Virus record (IMG/VR): IMGVR_UViG_3300031658_000037
Location: 1-35,996 of that record
Reading direction: 5' to 3' (one strand)
Source of the DNA: a virus
Length of the DNA stretch: 35,996 nt
Below, piece by piece: positions 1-6,526 of the stretch. A model generated the notes under the pieces. That model searched no databases and was not told where the DNA came from. It was given only the letters and a program-made list of their open reading frames with translations. The position numbers were made by a program, and so were the translations under genes. The number at the start of each line of letters is the position of its first letter. Positions within the stretch are counted from its first letter, which is position 1.

Positions 1-127
1 TCCACAGCCCCTCCGGTACCCTTCAAAGGCCCGCCCCAAAGTCTCCATAGATCCCAACTAACTAAGGAGTACTCAATAGTGTCTATGGTGACTACTGTAC
101 AGTACTGGTGAGAGTCTGCGCGGTACG
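1..127. repeat. 127-bp terminal direct repeat, left copy
   Basis: Bases 1-127 are identical to bases 35870-35996. The repeat is noncoding and contains the 12-bp perfect palindrome TACTGTACAGTA at 93-104. A length of exactly 127 is also the largest k-mer used by common short-read assemblers, so this is probably the overlap of a circular contig rather than a packaged terminal redundancy. It does show that the sequence closes on itself. Confidence 0.95.
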
Positions 128-136
128 CTATAGAAG

Positions 137-252
137 ACAATACTGTCCTTGTACAGACACAGTGTAGTCAACAATACTGTTTCTATGTAGACACAGTGAT
201 AGTCTATGTAGCTGATTAGGCGCGGTACAGATACAGTATTGTTTCTATGTAG
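137..252. repeat. Imperfect direct repeats, 20-bp unit
   Basis: The 20-mer ACAATACTGTTTCTATGTAG at 171-190 recurs at 233-252 with two changes (A to G, C to T). A third copy of its first ten bases is at 137-146, followed as in the second copy by GACACAGTG and TAGTC, so 137-170 and 171-204 are diverged tandem repeats. ACAATACTG occurs again at 35702-35710. These may be iterons or regulator sites. Confidence 0.7.
201..219. repeat. 19-bp repeat, copy 1
   Basis: AGTCTATGTAGCTGATTAG here matches 361-379 at 17 of 19 positions. The core AGTCTATGTAG is also at 35368-35378 in the leader of the late arm. It precedes GGCGCGGTACAGAT (219-232), which is repeated exactly at 35503-35516. Confidence 0.65.
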
Positions 253-360
253 CACCTGGATAGTTATACAGTACTGGTTAGACGTACAGCTATCGGTACA
301 GTTTCGATGCGGTAATGAGAATCATTCGCGTTTAGCTAGGGTGTTAGGTATAAGCAAGGT

Positions 361-379
361 AGTCTATATAGCTAATTAG
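361..379. repeat. 19-bp repeat, copy 2
   Basis: AGTCTATATAGCTAATTAG is the second copy of the unit at 201-219, with two substitutions. It ends four bases before the -35 box of the early promoter at 383-410, so it is well placed to bind a regulator of that promoter. Confidence 0.6.
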
Positions 380-382
380 TCT

Positions 383-410
383 TTGCATTATCTGTATTAG
401 TTGCTATAAT
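383..410 (+). promoter_or_regulatory. Sigma70-like early promoter
   Basis: TTGCAT (383-388), a 16-bp spacer and a perfect TATAAT (405-410) precede the first early gene at 443. TTTGCA at 382-387 with a 17-bp spacer is an alternative -35. It points rightward and is the most likely promoter for the early gene cluster. Confidence 0.7.
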
Positions 411-442
411 GTTTACAACAACTCCAGAGAAGGTACAGAACA

Positions 443-643
443 ATGAATACACTAACTGTGACACAATGTAAGCGCATAGCTGCTGGTCGTAAGTCAGACC
501 ATTGGGGAAACATAGACCCATTCAAGGGCAGATGCTGGTCTTTTGGTCTAAGTGGTGACGAGCAACTGCCAGACGGGTATGCGTTTATTAACGTGCCTAC
601 TTGGGGCTTGCATTTGGTAGATAACAACAAGGGGAGGTGCTAA
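443..643 (+). CDS. Hypothetical early protein, 66 aa
   Basis: This is the first gene of the rightward arm, about 30 bp downstream of a good sigma70-like promoter. The ATG has a GAGAAGG-type ribosome site at 427-433. The protein has an aromatic-rich centre (DHWGNIDPFKGRCWSFGL) and no family I recognise. Its stop lies 2 bp before the preferred GTG start of the next gene, which suggests translational coupling. Bases 453-471 (TAACTGTGAC...TGTAA) partly resemble the leader element at 2161-2220, possibly by chance. Confidence 0.7.
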   Translation: MNTLTVTQCKRIAAGRKSDHWGNIDPFKGRCWSFGLSGDEQLPDGYAFINVPTWGLHLVDNNKGRC

Positions 644-645
644 TT

Positions 646-822
646 GTGTTTATAGTAGAAACTAATACAGTGCTAACAGGATGGGTAAATTGTTGGTACG
701 TTGATGATGTCTTAGAGACCTTTGATAGCTGGGAAGAAGCTAATGCTGAAATCGTCGCACACATCAAAGACCTTGAGGATAGTGATTTATCTGTATCTGA
801 ATATAGAATAGTGGAGTTATAA
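646..822 (+). CDS. Hypothetical early protein, about 58 aa
   Basis: The frame is open from a GTG at 637, but the ribosome site GGGGAGG (631-637) touches that codon. I prefer the in-frame GTG at 646, with 8 bp of spacing. The product is small and acidic, with a WYVDDVLETFDSWEEANAEI segment predicted to be helical. No family is recognised. It sits in the early cluster where phages usually carry host-takeover genes. Confidence 0.65.
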   Translation: MFIVETNTVLTGWVNCWYVDDVLETFDSWEEANAEIVAHIKDLEDSDLSVSEYRIVEL

Positions 823-826
823 AACA

Positions 827-1021
827 ATGAAATATCATAGACTAGATAGTATAATCGAAGGACGTATAGATACTACAGCTAATGCAGCACTAAGAGCTAT
901 GCAGATTAGAGATGCATCCAAAGGCATACATGCACAGGTTAATAGTGATGGTGTGTCTATACGGATTGTCTGCCGCACGTTAGAACAGTTTGACGATATA
1001 AAGCGTAGATATAATCATTAA
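827..1021 (+). CDS. Hypothetical early protein, 64 aa
   Basis: An ATG start follows the previous stop by 4 bp, with GGAG inside the upstream gene at 813-816. The protein is mixed charge and ends in a basic KRRYNH tail. Nothing recognisable was found. It is the last gene before a possible terminator hairpin at 1033-1054. Confidence 0.65.
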   Translation: MKYHRLDSIIEGRIDTTANAALRAMQIRDASKGIHAQVNSDGVSIRIVCRTLEQFDDIKRRYNH

Positions 1022-1032
1022 GTAGGCAACTA

Positions 1033-1054
1033 GAAAGCCTTTAACGGGGCTTTC
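1033..1054 (+). terminator. Possible terminator or attenuator hairpin
   Basis: GAAAGCC (1033-1039) pairs perfectly with GGCTTTC (1048-1054) around an 8-base loop. It is followed by GATGGTGTTTATTT, a poor U tract, so termination would be partial at best. It splits the early cluster into 443-1021 and 1104-2119. Confidence 0.4.
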
Positions 1055-1103
1055 GATGGTGTTTATTTGAAGCACTCCACAGAATCTAAACAGGACTAAG
1101 ACG

Positions 1104-1397
1104 ATGAAAACTACAGTAAACTTTTACGACTTCACACAAGCATGGGATGAGTATAACCACGAAACCTCATTCACCTATGAAGGCAAGAGAGCATTGTTTG
1201 AATATCTTGAGCAGTTAGAGCAGGATATAGGCGAGGAGATAGAACTGGATATTGTTGCTCTTGATTGTGAGTTTGAAGAGTATGCAGACTTGGATGAGCT
1301 CAAAGCGAACTATCCAGACATTGAGACACTTGGCGACTTGTATGATAACACGCAAGTGATTGAGTTTGATGGCGGTTTAATTATATCGGAGTTCTAA
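1104..1397 (+). CDS. Very acidic early protein, 97 aa
   Basis: An ATG start follows an AGGA ribosome site. The composition is striking: 27 Asp/Glu against 4 Lys/Arg in 97 residues, for a net charge near -23. The core (FEYLEQLEQDIGEEIELDIV, residues 32-51) looks like a small phage family seen in marine podoviruses. That is memory, not a search. Extreme acidity in an early gene is typical of DNA-mimic antirestriction or host-protein inhibitors such as T7 Ocr, but no sequence likeness to Ocr is claimed. It overlaps no neighbour; the next small gene starts 2 bp after its stop. Confidence 0.8.
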   Translation: MKTTVNFYDFTQAWDEYNHETSFTYEGKRALFEYLEQLEQDIGEEIELDIVALDCEFEEYADLDELKANYPDIETLGDLYDNTQVIEFDGGLIISEF

Positions 1398-1398
1398 G

Positions 1399-1500
1399 AT
1401 GAAACTTAACAAAGAAGATACTGAAGCTTTACTAATCGGCACAATTGCCTGTATAATAATACTTGGCGCTGTTCTAATGACTAACTTACTAGCGAGATAA
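1399..1500 (+). CDS. Small membrane protein, 33 aa
   Basis: A short ORF starts at ATG 1399 with GGAG 7 bp upstream, inside the end of the previous gene. Residues about 12-30 (LIGTIACIIILGAVLMTNLL) form one clear transmembrane helix, after an N-terminal KLNKEDTEA and before a final Arg. No family is recognised. Tight spacing to both neighbours supports it being real. It might alter the host membrane or be a holin-like protein, but its early position argues against lysis. Confidence 0.6.
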   Translation: MKLNKEDTEALLIGTIACIIILGAVLMTNLLAR

Positions 1501-1502
1501 CA

Positions 1503-1640
1503 ATGGACAAGGACAAGCGGAGAACAAGACGGAACCTGACAGCGAAGCATGCCAGGAGCTTTAATAAGGCGGTGCGTTTTGCAGACAAGCGGCAGAAGAT
1601 CAAAGCAGGCTACATTAAGCACAAAGGGGAACTACTGTGA
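1503..1640 (+). CDS. Small basic protein, 45 aa
   Basis: The ORF starts at ATG 1503, 2 bp after the previous stop, and ends in a TGA that overlaps the next GTG start (GTGA, 1637-1640). It is strongly basic, with motifs DKDKRRTRRNLTAKHARSF and ADKRQKIKAGYIKHKGELL. It probably binds nucleic acid. The KAGYIKHKG end resembles short basic proteins of other phages, but I cannot name a family. Confidence 0.55.
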   Translation: MDKDKRRTRRNLTAKHARSFNKAVRFADKRQKIKAGYIKHKGELL

Positions 1641-1828
1641 AATACACAGCATGGCTGGACAAGGACTCAGTAGAGTACACCATCGAAGGCACATTCGACC
1701 ACAATGATCACTCACTAGCGTTGACAAAGGTACTCTATAATGGTGAGGTCGATGTATTGGAGGTGCTCACTCCAGGCCTAGAAGGCGAGTGTTACTGGGA
1801 ACTTTGGAATAGTATCTTTGAAAACTAA
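1637..1828 (+). CDS. Hypothetical protein, 63 aa
   Basis: A GTG start overlaps the upstream stop by 4 bp, with an AAAGGGG ribosome site about 8 bp before it. The protein is acidic and aromatic, with alternating beta-like segments (KYTAWLDKDSVEYTIEG, LTKVLYNGEVDVLEV). No family is recognised. Confidence 0.65.
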   Translation: MKYTAWLDKDSVEYTIEGTFDHNDHSLALTKVLYNGEVDVLEVLTPGLEGECYWELWNSIFEN

Positions 1829-1840
1829 AAGGGGAACATT

Positions 1841-2119
1841 ATGGACAACCTAATCTTTACAGAAGACAGCGAAGCACTGACAGCCAAGGACGGTTCCTTT
1901 ACCTACGTTGTTTACTCTTCCAGAGGCTCATTTGTCCTAGAGATCTGGAAAGGTAACTCATTAAAGATTCTGCACCGCTATGACACCACTCAAGACGCTG
2001 TATTCTTTGCAGAGAGACATTCTGTTGATTCACACGAGGACAAAACAGACAACATACAGACAGTCATTGGAGTAACTATTATAACTATTTGTTGTATTAT
2101 ACTTTACAGTTGCTCATAA
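1841..2119 (+). CDS. C-terminally anchored membrane protein, 92 aa
   Basis: ATG follows a strong AAAGGGG ribosome site. Residues 1-70 are soluble and polar. Residues about 72-90 (IQTVIGVTIITICCIILYS) form one transmembrane helix ending in Ser-Cys-Ser at the C terminus, a tail-anchor topology. The function is unknown. It closes the small-gene cluster, and the primase promoter lies over its last codons (2103-2131). Confidence 0.7.
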   Translation: MDNLIFTEDSEALTAKDGSFTYVVYSSRGSFVLEIWKGNSLKILHRYDTTQDAVFFAERHSVDSHEDKTDNIQTVIGVTIITICCIILYSCS

Positions 2120-2131
2120 ACGTGCTAAAAT
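2103..2131 (+). promoter_or_regulatory. Sigma70-like promoter for the replication block
   Basis: TTTACA (2103-2108), a 17-bp spacer and TAAAAT (2126-2131) each match consensus at 5 of 6 positions. The -35 is part of a TTTACAG word repeated in the regulatory regions. Transcripts would start near 2138 and carry the shared leader element (2161-2220) before the primase ribosome site. Confidence 0.6.
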
Positions 2132-2160
2132 AGACTGTATAGACAAACATTAAAGAAACA

Positions 2161-2220
2161 TCACCGTTAGATATTATTATTATTTACAATAGAAGTATTA
2201 ACTGTGACGAACTGTAAAGA
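2161..2220 (+). promoter_or_regulatory. Shared leader/operator element, primase copy
   Basis: The 45 bp at 2176-2220 match the reverse complement of 35399-35443 with three substitutions, and the likeness continues with a small gap to 2161. Within it are two AACTGT half-sites 10 bp apart (2200 and 2210) and an imperfect inverted repeat TCACCGTTA (2161-2169) / TAACTGTGA (2199-2207). It ends directly at the primase ribosome site. The other copy leads the late arm, so this looks like a common control signal acting on DNA or leader RNA. Confidence 0.8.
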
Positions 2221-2229
2221 GGAGTTAAG

Positions 2230-3804
2230 ATGAGCTTTATTAAAACGCACCAACCATGCGATCATTGCGGTTCAAGCGATGCCCGTTCGATCAACGAAGA
2301 CAACTCCAGCTATTGTTTCTCTTGTGAGGCAGTAACTAAGGGAGAAGGTGAAGCAGTGATACCCGATACACCTAAGAAGATAAAACACCAGGCCGCTACA
2401 GGTCAGTATCAGTCCATTATTGACCGTAGAATATCTAAAGAAACAGCTGAGAAGTACAGCGCACTCTCAAGTAATGGCCAGGTTGTGTTTAATTACTTTG
2501 GAGTTGACAGCCAAGAGCCAACAGCAGCGAAAACCCGTACCGAGCAAAAGAAGTTCTTTACTTCAGGTGACTGGCCTACTGCTTTGTTATTTGGACAGAA
2601 TCTATTCAGTGCTGGCGGTAAATACTTAACGATCACCGAAGGCGAGTTTGATGCGATGTCAGTGTCGCAGATCTTTGACGGCTACTCCTCTATATCAGTC
2701 AAGAACGGTGCAGGTTCTGCCGCTAAAGACTGCCGGAAGGCTTATGAGTACATAAACAGCTACGATAACGTGATTATCTGCTTCGATATGGACGAGCCTG
2801 GGCAGAAGGCGGCGAAGGACGTAGCAGAACTATTCGGAAGCAAGGCAAAGATAGTTAAGATGACGGACTTCAAAGACGCTAATGAGTATTTGGTGGCAGG
2901 TAAGGGAGAGGCATTTAAGAAGCAGTGGTGGGCAGCTGAGACGTTTACGCCTGATGGGATCGTTGCAATCCAGGACTTGACAGACGCAATAAAGATTCCA
3001 ATGGTACGCAGTGAAGTTCGGTATCCGTTTCCGAAGCTGGATGACCTCCTATACGGCATACGAGAGGCTGAGTTGGTTACTCTCTGCTCAGGATCTGGAC
3101 TAGGTAAGTCAACAATATTGCGAGAGATTGCGTTCTCTATGTTGGAACAGTCACCAGACCCGATAGGTTTAATGTTCTTGGAAGAGACACCAGAGAGGAC
3201 AGCGCGTGGCCTGATAGGGCTTGACATTAACAAACCAATACATTTACCTGGTGTTGATTACACGCCAGAGGAGATTGATGACTCGATAGAGCGTCTGAAG
3301 TTACACGATAGGGTCTTCCTATGGGATGCCTTTGGTAGTAACGAGATTGAACGTGTCCTGGGGCGTATGAGATACCTCGTTAAAGGTCTAGGCTGTAAGT
3401 TTATTATTCTTGATCACCTATCTATACTAGTATCTGATCAGGAGGGCGGCGACGAACGGAAATCCATCGACAAGATAATGACAAAGCTACGAATGTTTGC
3501 ACAGGAGATGCGGATTACATTGTTGCTTGTAAGCCACCTGAAGCGCCCTGATGGGAAGTCTCTGGAGGATGGTGCAATGACCTCTCTAGGACAGCTTCGC
3601 GGGTCAGCAGCGATAGGGCAGCTCAGTGACGCTGTTATAGGAGCCGAGCGTGATAGTCAGGCAGATGACCCGACAGTACGGAACACTACGCAACTAAGGG
3701 TACTAAAGAATCGGTTTAGTGGACAAACAGGCCCAGCGGATTCCTTGTATTACGATCAAGCAACTGGTAGGCTAACTGAAATAGATTTGGAGGATGCATT
3801 ATGA
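2230..3804 (+). CDS. Primase-helicase, T7 gp4-like
   Basis: This bifunctional replication protein primes and unwinds DNA at the fork. An N-terminal zinc finger (C10, C13, C29, C32) is followed by a TOPRIM primase domain with E137 (TITEGEFDA) and D186/D188 (CFDMDEPG). The RecA-type helicase has Walker A GSGLGKST (288-295), catalytic Glu at 318-319, Walker B FIILDH (D395), H436 in VSHLKRP and a likely arginine finger at R495. At 524 aa it is slightly shorter than T7 gp4 (566 aa) but complete. AAGAGGAG gives a strong ribosome site. It is the first gene after the shared leader element. Confidence 0.95.
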   Translation: MSFIKTHQPCDHCGSSDARSINEDNSSYCFSCEAVTKGEGEAVIPDTPKKIKHQAATGQYQSIIDRRISKETAEKYSALSSNGQVVFNYFGVDSQEPTAAKTRTEQKKFFTSGDWPTALLFGQNLFSAGGKYLTITEGEFDAMSVSQIFDGYSSISVKNGAGSAAKDCRKAYEYINSYDNVIICFDMDEPGQKAAKDVAELFGSKAKIVKMTDFKDANEYLVAGKGEAFKKQWWAAETFTPDGIVAIQDLTDAIKIPMVRSEVRYPFPKLDDLLYGIREAELVTLCSGSGLGKSTILREIAFSMLEQSPDPIGLMFLEETPERTARGLIGLDINKPIHLPGVDYTPEEIDDSIERLKLHDRVFLWDAFGSNEIERVLGRMRYLVKGLGCKFIILDHLSILVSDQEGGDERKSIDKIMTKLRMFAQEMRITLLLVSHLKRPDGKSLEDGAMTSLGQLRGSAAIGQLSDAVIGAERDSQADDPTVRNTTQLRVLKNRFSGQTGPADSLYYDQATGRLTEIDLEDAL

Positions 3805-3986
3805 GATGTAAAGCATGTAACACAGATTTGAATAACTATGAGAGCACTCTGCGCTGTTCCAACACAGGGGACTTTGTTGATCTCTGTATGTCTTGCTTGC
3901 GGGAGAGTGAGGACAATAACTTTAACGACAGGGATGATCTACGGAGCTTGGCAGACGTAGAGAACTCTGTTATAATAGAGAGGTAA
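3801..3986 (+). CDS. Small zinc-ribbon protein, 61 aa
   Basis: The ATG overlaps the primase stop (ATGA). Cysteines at positions 3, 6, 19, 29 and 32 (CKAC, RC, CMSC) give a probable zinc ribbon, followed by an acidic tail. It may be a small DNA- or protein-binding accessory of replication, or a regulator. No specific family is recognised. The -35/-10 pair at 3948-3976 sits over its C-terminal codons. Confidence 0.7.
   Translation: MRCKACNTDLNNYESTLRCSNTGDFVDLCMSCLRESEDNNFNDRDDLRSLADVENSVIIER
3948..3976 (+). promoter_or_regulatory. Sigma70-like internal promoter
   Basis: TTGGCA (3948-3953), a 17-bp spacer and a perfect TATAAT (3971-3976) precede the gene at 3990. The -10 coincides with codons for SVII. 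It would boost the second zinc-ribbon gene and DNA polymerase. The hexamers are good but lie inside a gene, so confidence is moderate. Confidence 0.5.
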
Positions 3987-3989
3987 GAG

Positions 3990-4187
3990 ATGAAAGACAA
4001 ACACTTTGAAGAGTTGAAGAAGAGTATGCGTGAGTTTATTGAGGACGATACGTTGTACTCAGGATGCTGCGGAGCACCAATGCCAGATTGGCCTGATTGC
4101 GACCTATGCCCAGAGTGTAAAGAGCACAGTGAACCCTTCACCGAAGACGAGGAGGACTTGAGGATAAGATACGCTCAATGCATCTAG
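3990..4187 (+). CDS. Small acidic zinc-binding protein, 65 aa
   Basis: ATG start 3 bp after the previous stop. A probable zinc-binding core has the pairs GCCGAP (residues 25-30) and CDLCPECKEH (37-46), like the short CCGAP...CxxC proteins common in phage genomes. The flanks are acidic and helical (HFEELKKSMREFIEDD, FTEDEEDLRIRY). It lies between primase and polymerase. The molecular role is unknown. Confidence 0.7.
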   Translation: MKDKHFEELKKSMREFIEDDTLYSGCCGAPMPDWPDCDLCPECKEHSEPFTEDEEDLRIRYAQCI

Positions 4188-4246
4188 AGAGTAAGTCCTT
4201 ATGAGCAGAATAGGCAGTTACATAATTGAACAACAGGAGAGACAAC

Positions 4247-5884
4247 ATGCAAGTAGTGTTAGACATAGAAACAAACCTAGCATGGACACAGATATGGATG
4301 GTTGGTCTCTTCTTTCCAGATACTGGGAAGAGTATTGTCGTGTACAACAAGGAAGAACTACAGGAGGCACTCGGCGCAGAAGCAGAGACCTTAATCGGGC
4401 ATAACATAATCAACTTTGATCTGCCTCGTTTGTCTGAGCTATGGGGTTTTAACTGGAGAGGGGACGTCATTGATACAATAGTGCTTGGCCGACTGTACCA
4501 CCCAAGTATCGAGGGAGGTCACTCACTTAGAGCCTGGGCAGGCAGGGCTGGGAAGGTTTTGAAGGGTGACTTTGATCCGGCTAAATTTGATGAGGGTATT
4601 ACTGATGAGATGATACAGTATTGCAAAACCGACTGCGCTGCTACATGGGACGTTTACACCCTGTTAACTCAGTGGTTAACTAAAGAGCAGTTCACGCCAG
4701 AGTCTATAGCACTAGAGCACTCTATTGCGTTTGCTGTGACTGAACAGGAACGGACAGGCTTCTGCTTTGACTTTGACAAGGCTTGTCTCCTGTACGAGGA
4801 GCAGACAGGTCGTATGGTGGAGATCGAAACAGAGCTACAGAGTACCTTTCCTCCCTTGATACACGAGAGGTGGTCTGAGAAGACTGGTAAGAAACTCAAG
4901 GACAGGGTTGAAGTGTTTACCGTTGGCTCTCGGCAGCAGATAGCGTCACGTCTTAGTTCAGTTGGGGCTAGTTGGAAAAGAGAAACACCAACAGGCAGGC
5001 CCATGGTTGATGAGTCTACGTTAAAGGAAAACTCACACATACCAGAGGCAGCACAGGTGTTAGAGTACATGACGTTACAGAAACGGTCAGGCATGATTAA
5101 GTCTTGGCTGAATGCTTATAAGAATGACGGGCGTATACATGGAAGTGTTAATCCATGCGGTGCAGTAACTGGCAGAATGACACACAACAGTCCCAATATG
5201 GCACAGATACCATCGGAGAGGATTTACCGTGAATGCTTTGTTGCACCAGAGGGGCGTGTTATTGTCGGTGCAGATGCGTCACAGTTAGAGTTACGATGTC
5301 TAGCCCATTACATGCAATCGGAGGAATACATTAATGAAATCGTCAGTGGTGATGTACACACAGCTAACCAGCTTGCTGCTGGACTTTCATCAAGAGATGT
5401 CGCAAAGACTTTCATCTACGCATTTATCTATGGAGCAGGAGCAGAGAAACTCGGAACTATCCTCGGAGGAAGCAGTAGAGCTGGCTCTAAAGCTAGAGCA
5501 TCTCTGCTACGCAATCTGCCAGAACTTGCAGCTCTTATCGAAACAGTGCAGCGAATTGCTGATAAAGGAACACTGCCAGGGATCGACGGTAGACGGATTC
5601 GAGTCAGAACCAAACACGCTGCATTGAATACGTTGCTACAAGGATGCGGTGCAATCGTTATGAAGAAGGCTCTCTTATTGGCGTTGGAGGAGCTTGACAT
5701 AACCAGGTGTGCCTTAGTTGGATCTATACATGATGAGTATCAGTTTGAAGCGGATCTTGACTACGCTGAGACAGTTGGCGTTGAGCTTGTAAGTGGTATT
5801 GTACGTGCGGGCGAGGCACTAGGATTGCGTTGTCCTATGGACGGTGAGTTCAAGATTGGTAACAGTTGGGCAGAAACACATTGA
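4247..5884 (+). CDS. Family A DNA polymerase with 3'-5' exonuclease
   Basis: This is the replicative polymerase. The frame is open from a TTG at 4226, but ATG 4247 has the ribosome site CAGGAGA (4234-4240), giving 545 aa. Exonuclease residues are D6 and E8 (LDIET), D58 (NIINFDL) and Y125...D129. Polymerase motif A is GADASQLELR (D343, E348), motif B is RDVAKTFIYAFIYG (R383, K387, Y391, Y395, G396) and motif C is HDE (495-497). T7 polymerase is 704 aa, so this is a compact form, but no catalytic element is missing. Y391 aligns with E. coli Pol I position 762. The stop overlaps the -35 of the next promoter. Confidence 0.96.
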   Translation: MQVVLDIETNLAWTQIWMVGLFFPDTGKSIVVYNKEELQEALGAEAETLIGHNIINFDLPRLSELWGFNWRGDVIDTIVLGRLYHPSIEGGHSLRAWAGRAGKVLKGDFDPAKFDEGITDEMIQYCKTDCAATWDVYTLLTQWLTKEQFTPESIALEHSIAFAVTEQERTGFCFDFDKACLLYEEQTGRMVEIETELQSTFPPLIHERWSEKTGKKLKDRVEVFTVGSRQQIASRLSSVGASWKRETPTGRPMVDESTLKENSHIPEAAQVLEYMTLQKRSGMIKSWLNAYKNDGRIHGSVNPCGAVTGRMTHNSPNMAQIPSERIYRECFVAPEGRVIVGADASQLELRCLAHYMQSEEYINEIVSGDVHTANQLAAGLSSRDVAKTFIYAFIYGAGAEKLGTILGGSSRAGSKARASLLRNLPELAALIETVQRIADKGTLPGIDGRRIRVRTKHAALNTLLQGCGAIVMKKALLLALEELDITRCALVGSIHDEYQFEADLDYAETVGVELVSGIVRAGEALGLRCPMDGEFKIGNSWAETH

Positions 5885-5910
5885 CATTCATTTAGGAACT
5901 ATGTTATACT
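5881..5910 (+). promoter_or_regulatory. Sigma70-like promoter for SSB/exonuclease block
   Basis: A perfect TTGACA (5881-5886), which contains the polymerase stop codon, is followed after 17 or 18 bp by TTATAC/TATACT (904-910 of the 5xxx block). It precedes the gene at 5935 in the only noncoding gap of the replication block. Confidence 0.7.
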
Positions 5911-5934
5911 ATATGTATACACAGGAGAAAAGCG

Positions 5935-6135
5935 ATGGACAGACTTGAATTGTTACAGAAACAGAGGACTAACTTACTACAGCAGCAGGAGCTGACCGAG
6001 TTCTGGGTTGTTTACTTAACACACTGTGAGGGGGTTGATATAGATATACAAACGTATTACCAAGACAGGAAGCAGGAAATGAAAGACGAAGAAGCACAAC
6101 TTACACAACAATTGGAGAGCACTAATGAGCGATGA
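5935..6135 (+). CDS. Hypothetical coiled-coil protein, 66 aa
   Basis: ATG with a CAGGAGA ribosome site, first gene after the promoter at 5881-5910. It is Gln- and Glu-rich with heptad-like helices at both ends (LELLQKQRTNLLQQQELTE and KQEMKDEEAQLTQQLEST). Its 3' end overlaps the SSB gene by 11 bp. No family is recognised. It may be a partner of SSB. Confidence 0.7.
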   Translation: MDRLELLQKQRTNLLQQQELTEFWVVYLTHCEGVDIDIQTYYQDRKQEMKDEEAQLTQQLESTNER

Positions 6136-6526
6136 ACTAAAACCATTGACTGTTAAGGGTACACTGTACTGGGTTGAGCGTGACAAGCTTAACAAGTTCA
6201 GTAACAAGTATCAAATACAACTCGGTAACTTATCTGATGCGGCAGTGTCTGCCTTTGAAGATCGTGGTATCGTACCAACTAACAAGGGAGATGATAGAGA
6301 TTTCTTTATTACTATGAAGTCCAACAACCCTATGCGTATCTCAGACGAGGACGGCGTTGAGATTCCAAAGGAGGTTCTTATCTCTAATGGATCTAAGGCA
6401 GTGTGCGTTGTTGGACACTATGACTGGACAGTTGGTGAGGGTCGCTCTGCTTCGATGGTACGTTGCAAAGTAACTGAGCTAGTTGAGTACGTTTCAGAAG
6501 GCTATGACGACGAGGCTGCTCTGTGA
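6125..6526 (+). CDS. Single-stranded DNA-binding protein, gp2.5-like
   Basis: This 133-aa protein lies between polymerase and exonuclease, the place of the SSB in T7/SIO1-like phages. Its opening (LTVKGTLYWVERDKLNKFSNKY) and the DFFITMKSNNPMRI and VCVVGHYDWT strands fit the OB-fold SSB family. The C terminus is acidic and hydrophobic (EGYDDEAAL), as expected for an SSB tail that contacts polymerase and helicase, though it lacks the final Phe of T7 gp2.5. GGAG in the upstream gene serves as ribosome site. The call rests on pattern and position. Confidence 0.75.
   Translation: MSDELKPLTVKGTLYWVERDKLNKFSNKYQIQLGNLSDAAVSAFEDRGIVPTNKGDDRDFFITMKSNNPMRISDEDGVEIPKEVLISNGSKAVCVVGHYDWTVGEGRSASMVRCKVTELVEYVSEGYDDEAAL

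Larger units (their letters stand above)
128..442. other. Noncoding repeat-rich early control region
   Basis: No credible gene lies here. With 35350-35869 and 1-127 it forms one intergenic region of about 0.96 kb on the circle, between the divergent late (leftward) and early (rightward) arms. It contains several imperfect direct and inverted repeats (listed separately) and the early promoter at 383-410. Its position and repeat content suit a replication origin and early regulatory region. That role is inferred; nothing here proves it. Confidence 0.6.

Noticed and set aside
137-252. CRISPR-like array from the repeated 20-mers
   Set aside because: Only two full copies with mismatches and irregular spacing, no spacers of constant length, and no cas genes.
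73-255. Minus-strand open frame across the left intergenic region (60 codons)
   Set aside because: It covers the repeat block, its translation (many Tyr/Val/Leu runs from repeats) mirrors the repeats, and it has no ribosome site or neighbour context.
1420-1456. TTTACT-18-TATAAT as a promoter inside the small membrane-protein gene
   Set aside because: -35 is weak, spacing is long, and no gene start nearby needs it; likely coincidence with Ile codons.
2760-3233. 157-codon minus-strand frame inside primase-helicase
   Set aside because: Antisense shadow of a fully conserved enzyme; Ser/Ile-rich composition with no motif.
4201-4404. Alternative + strand gene starting at ATG 4201
   Set aside because: It overlaps the polymerase start in another frame and reads as a shadow of the exonuclease domain; no good ribosome site.
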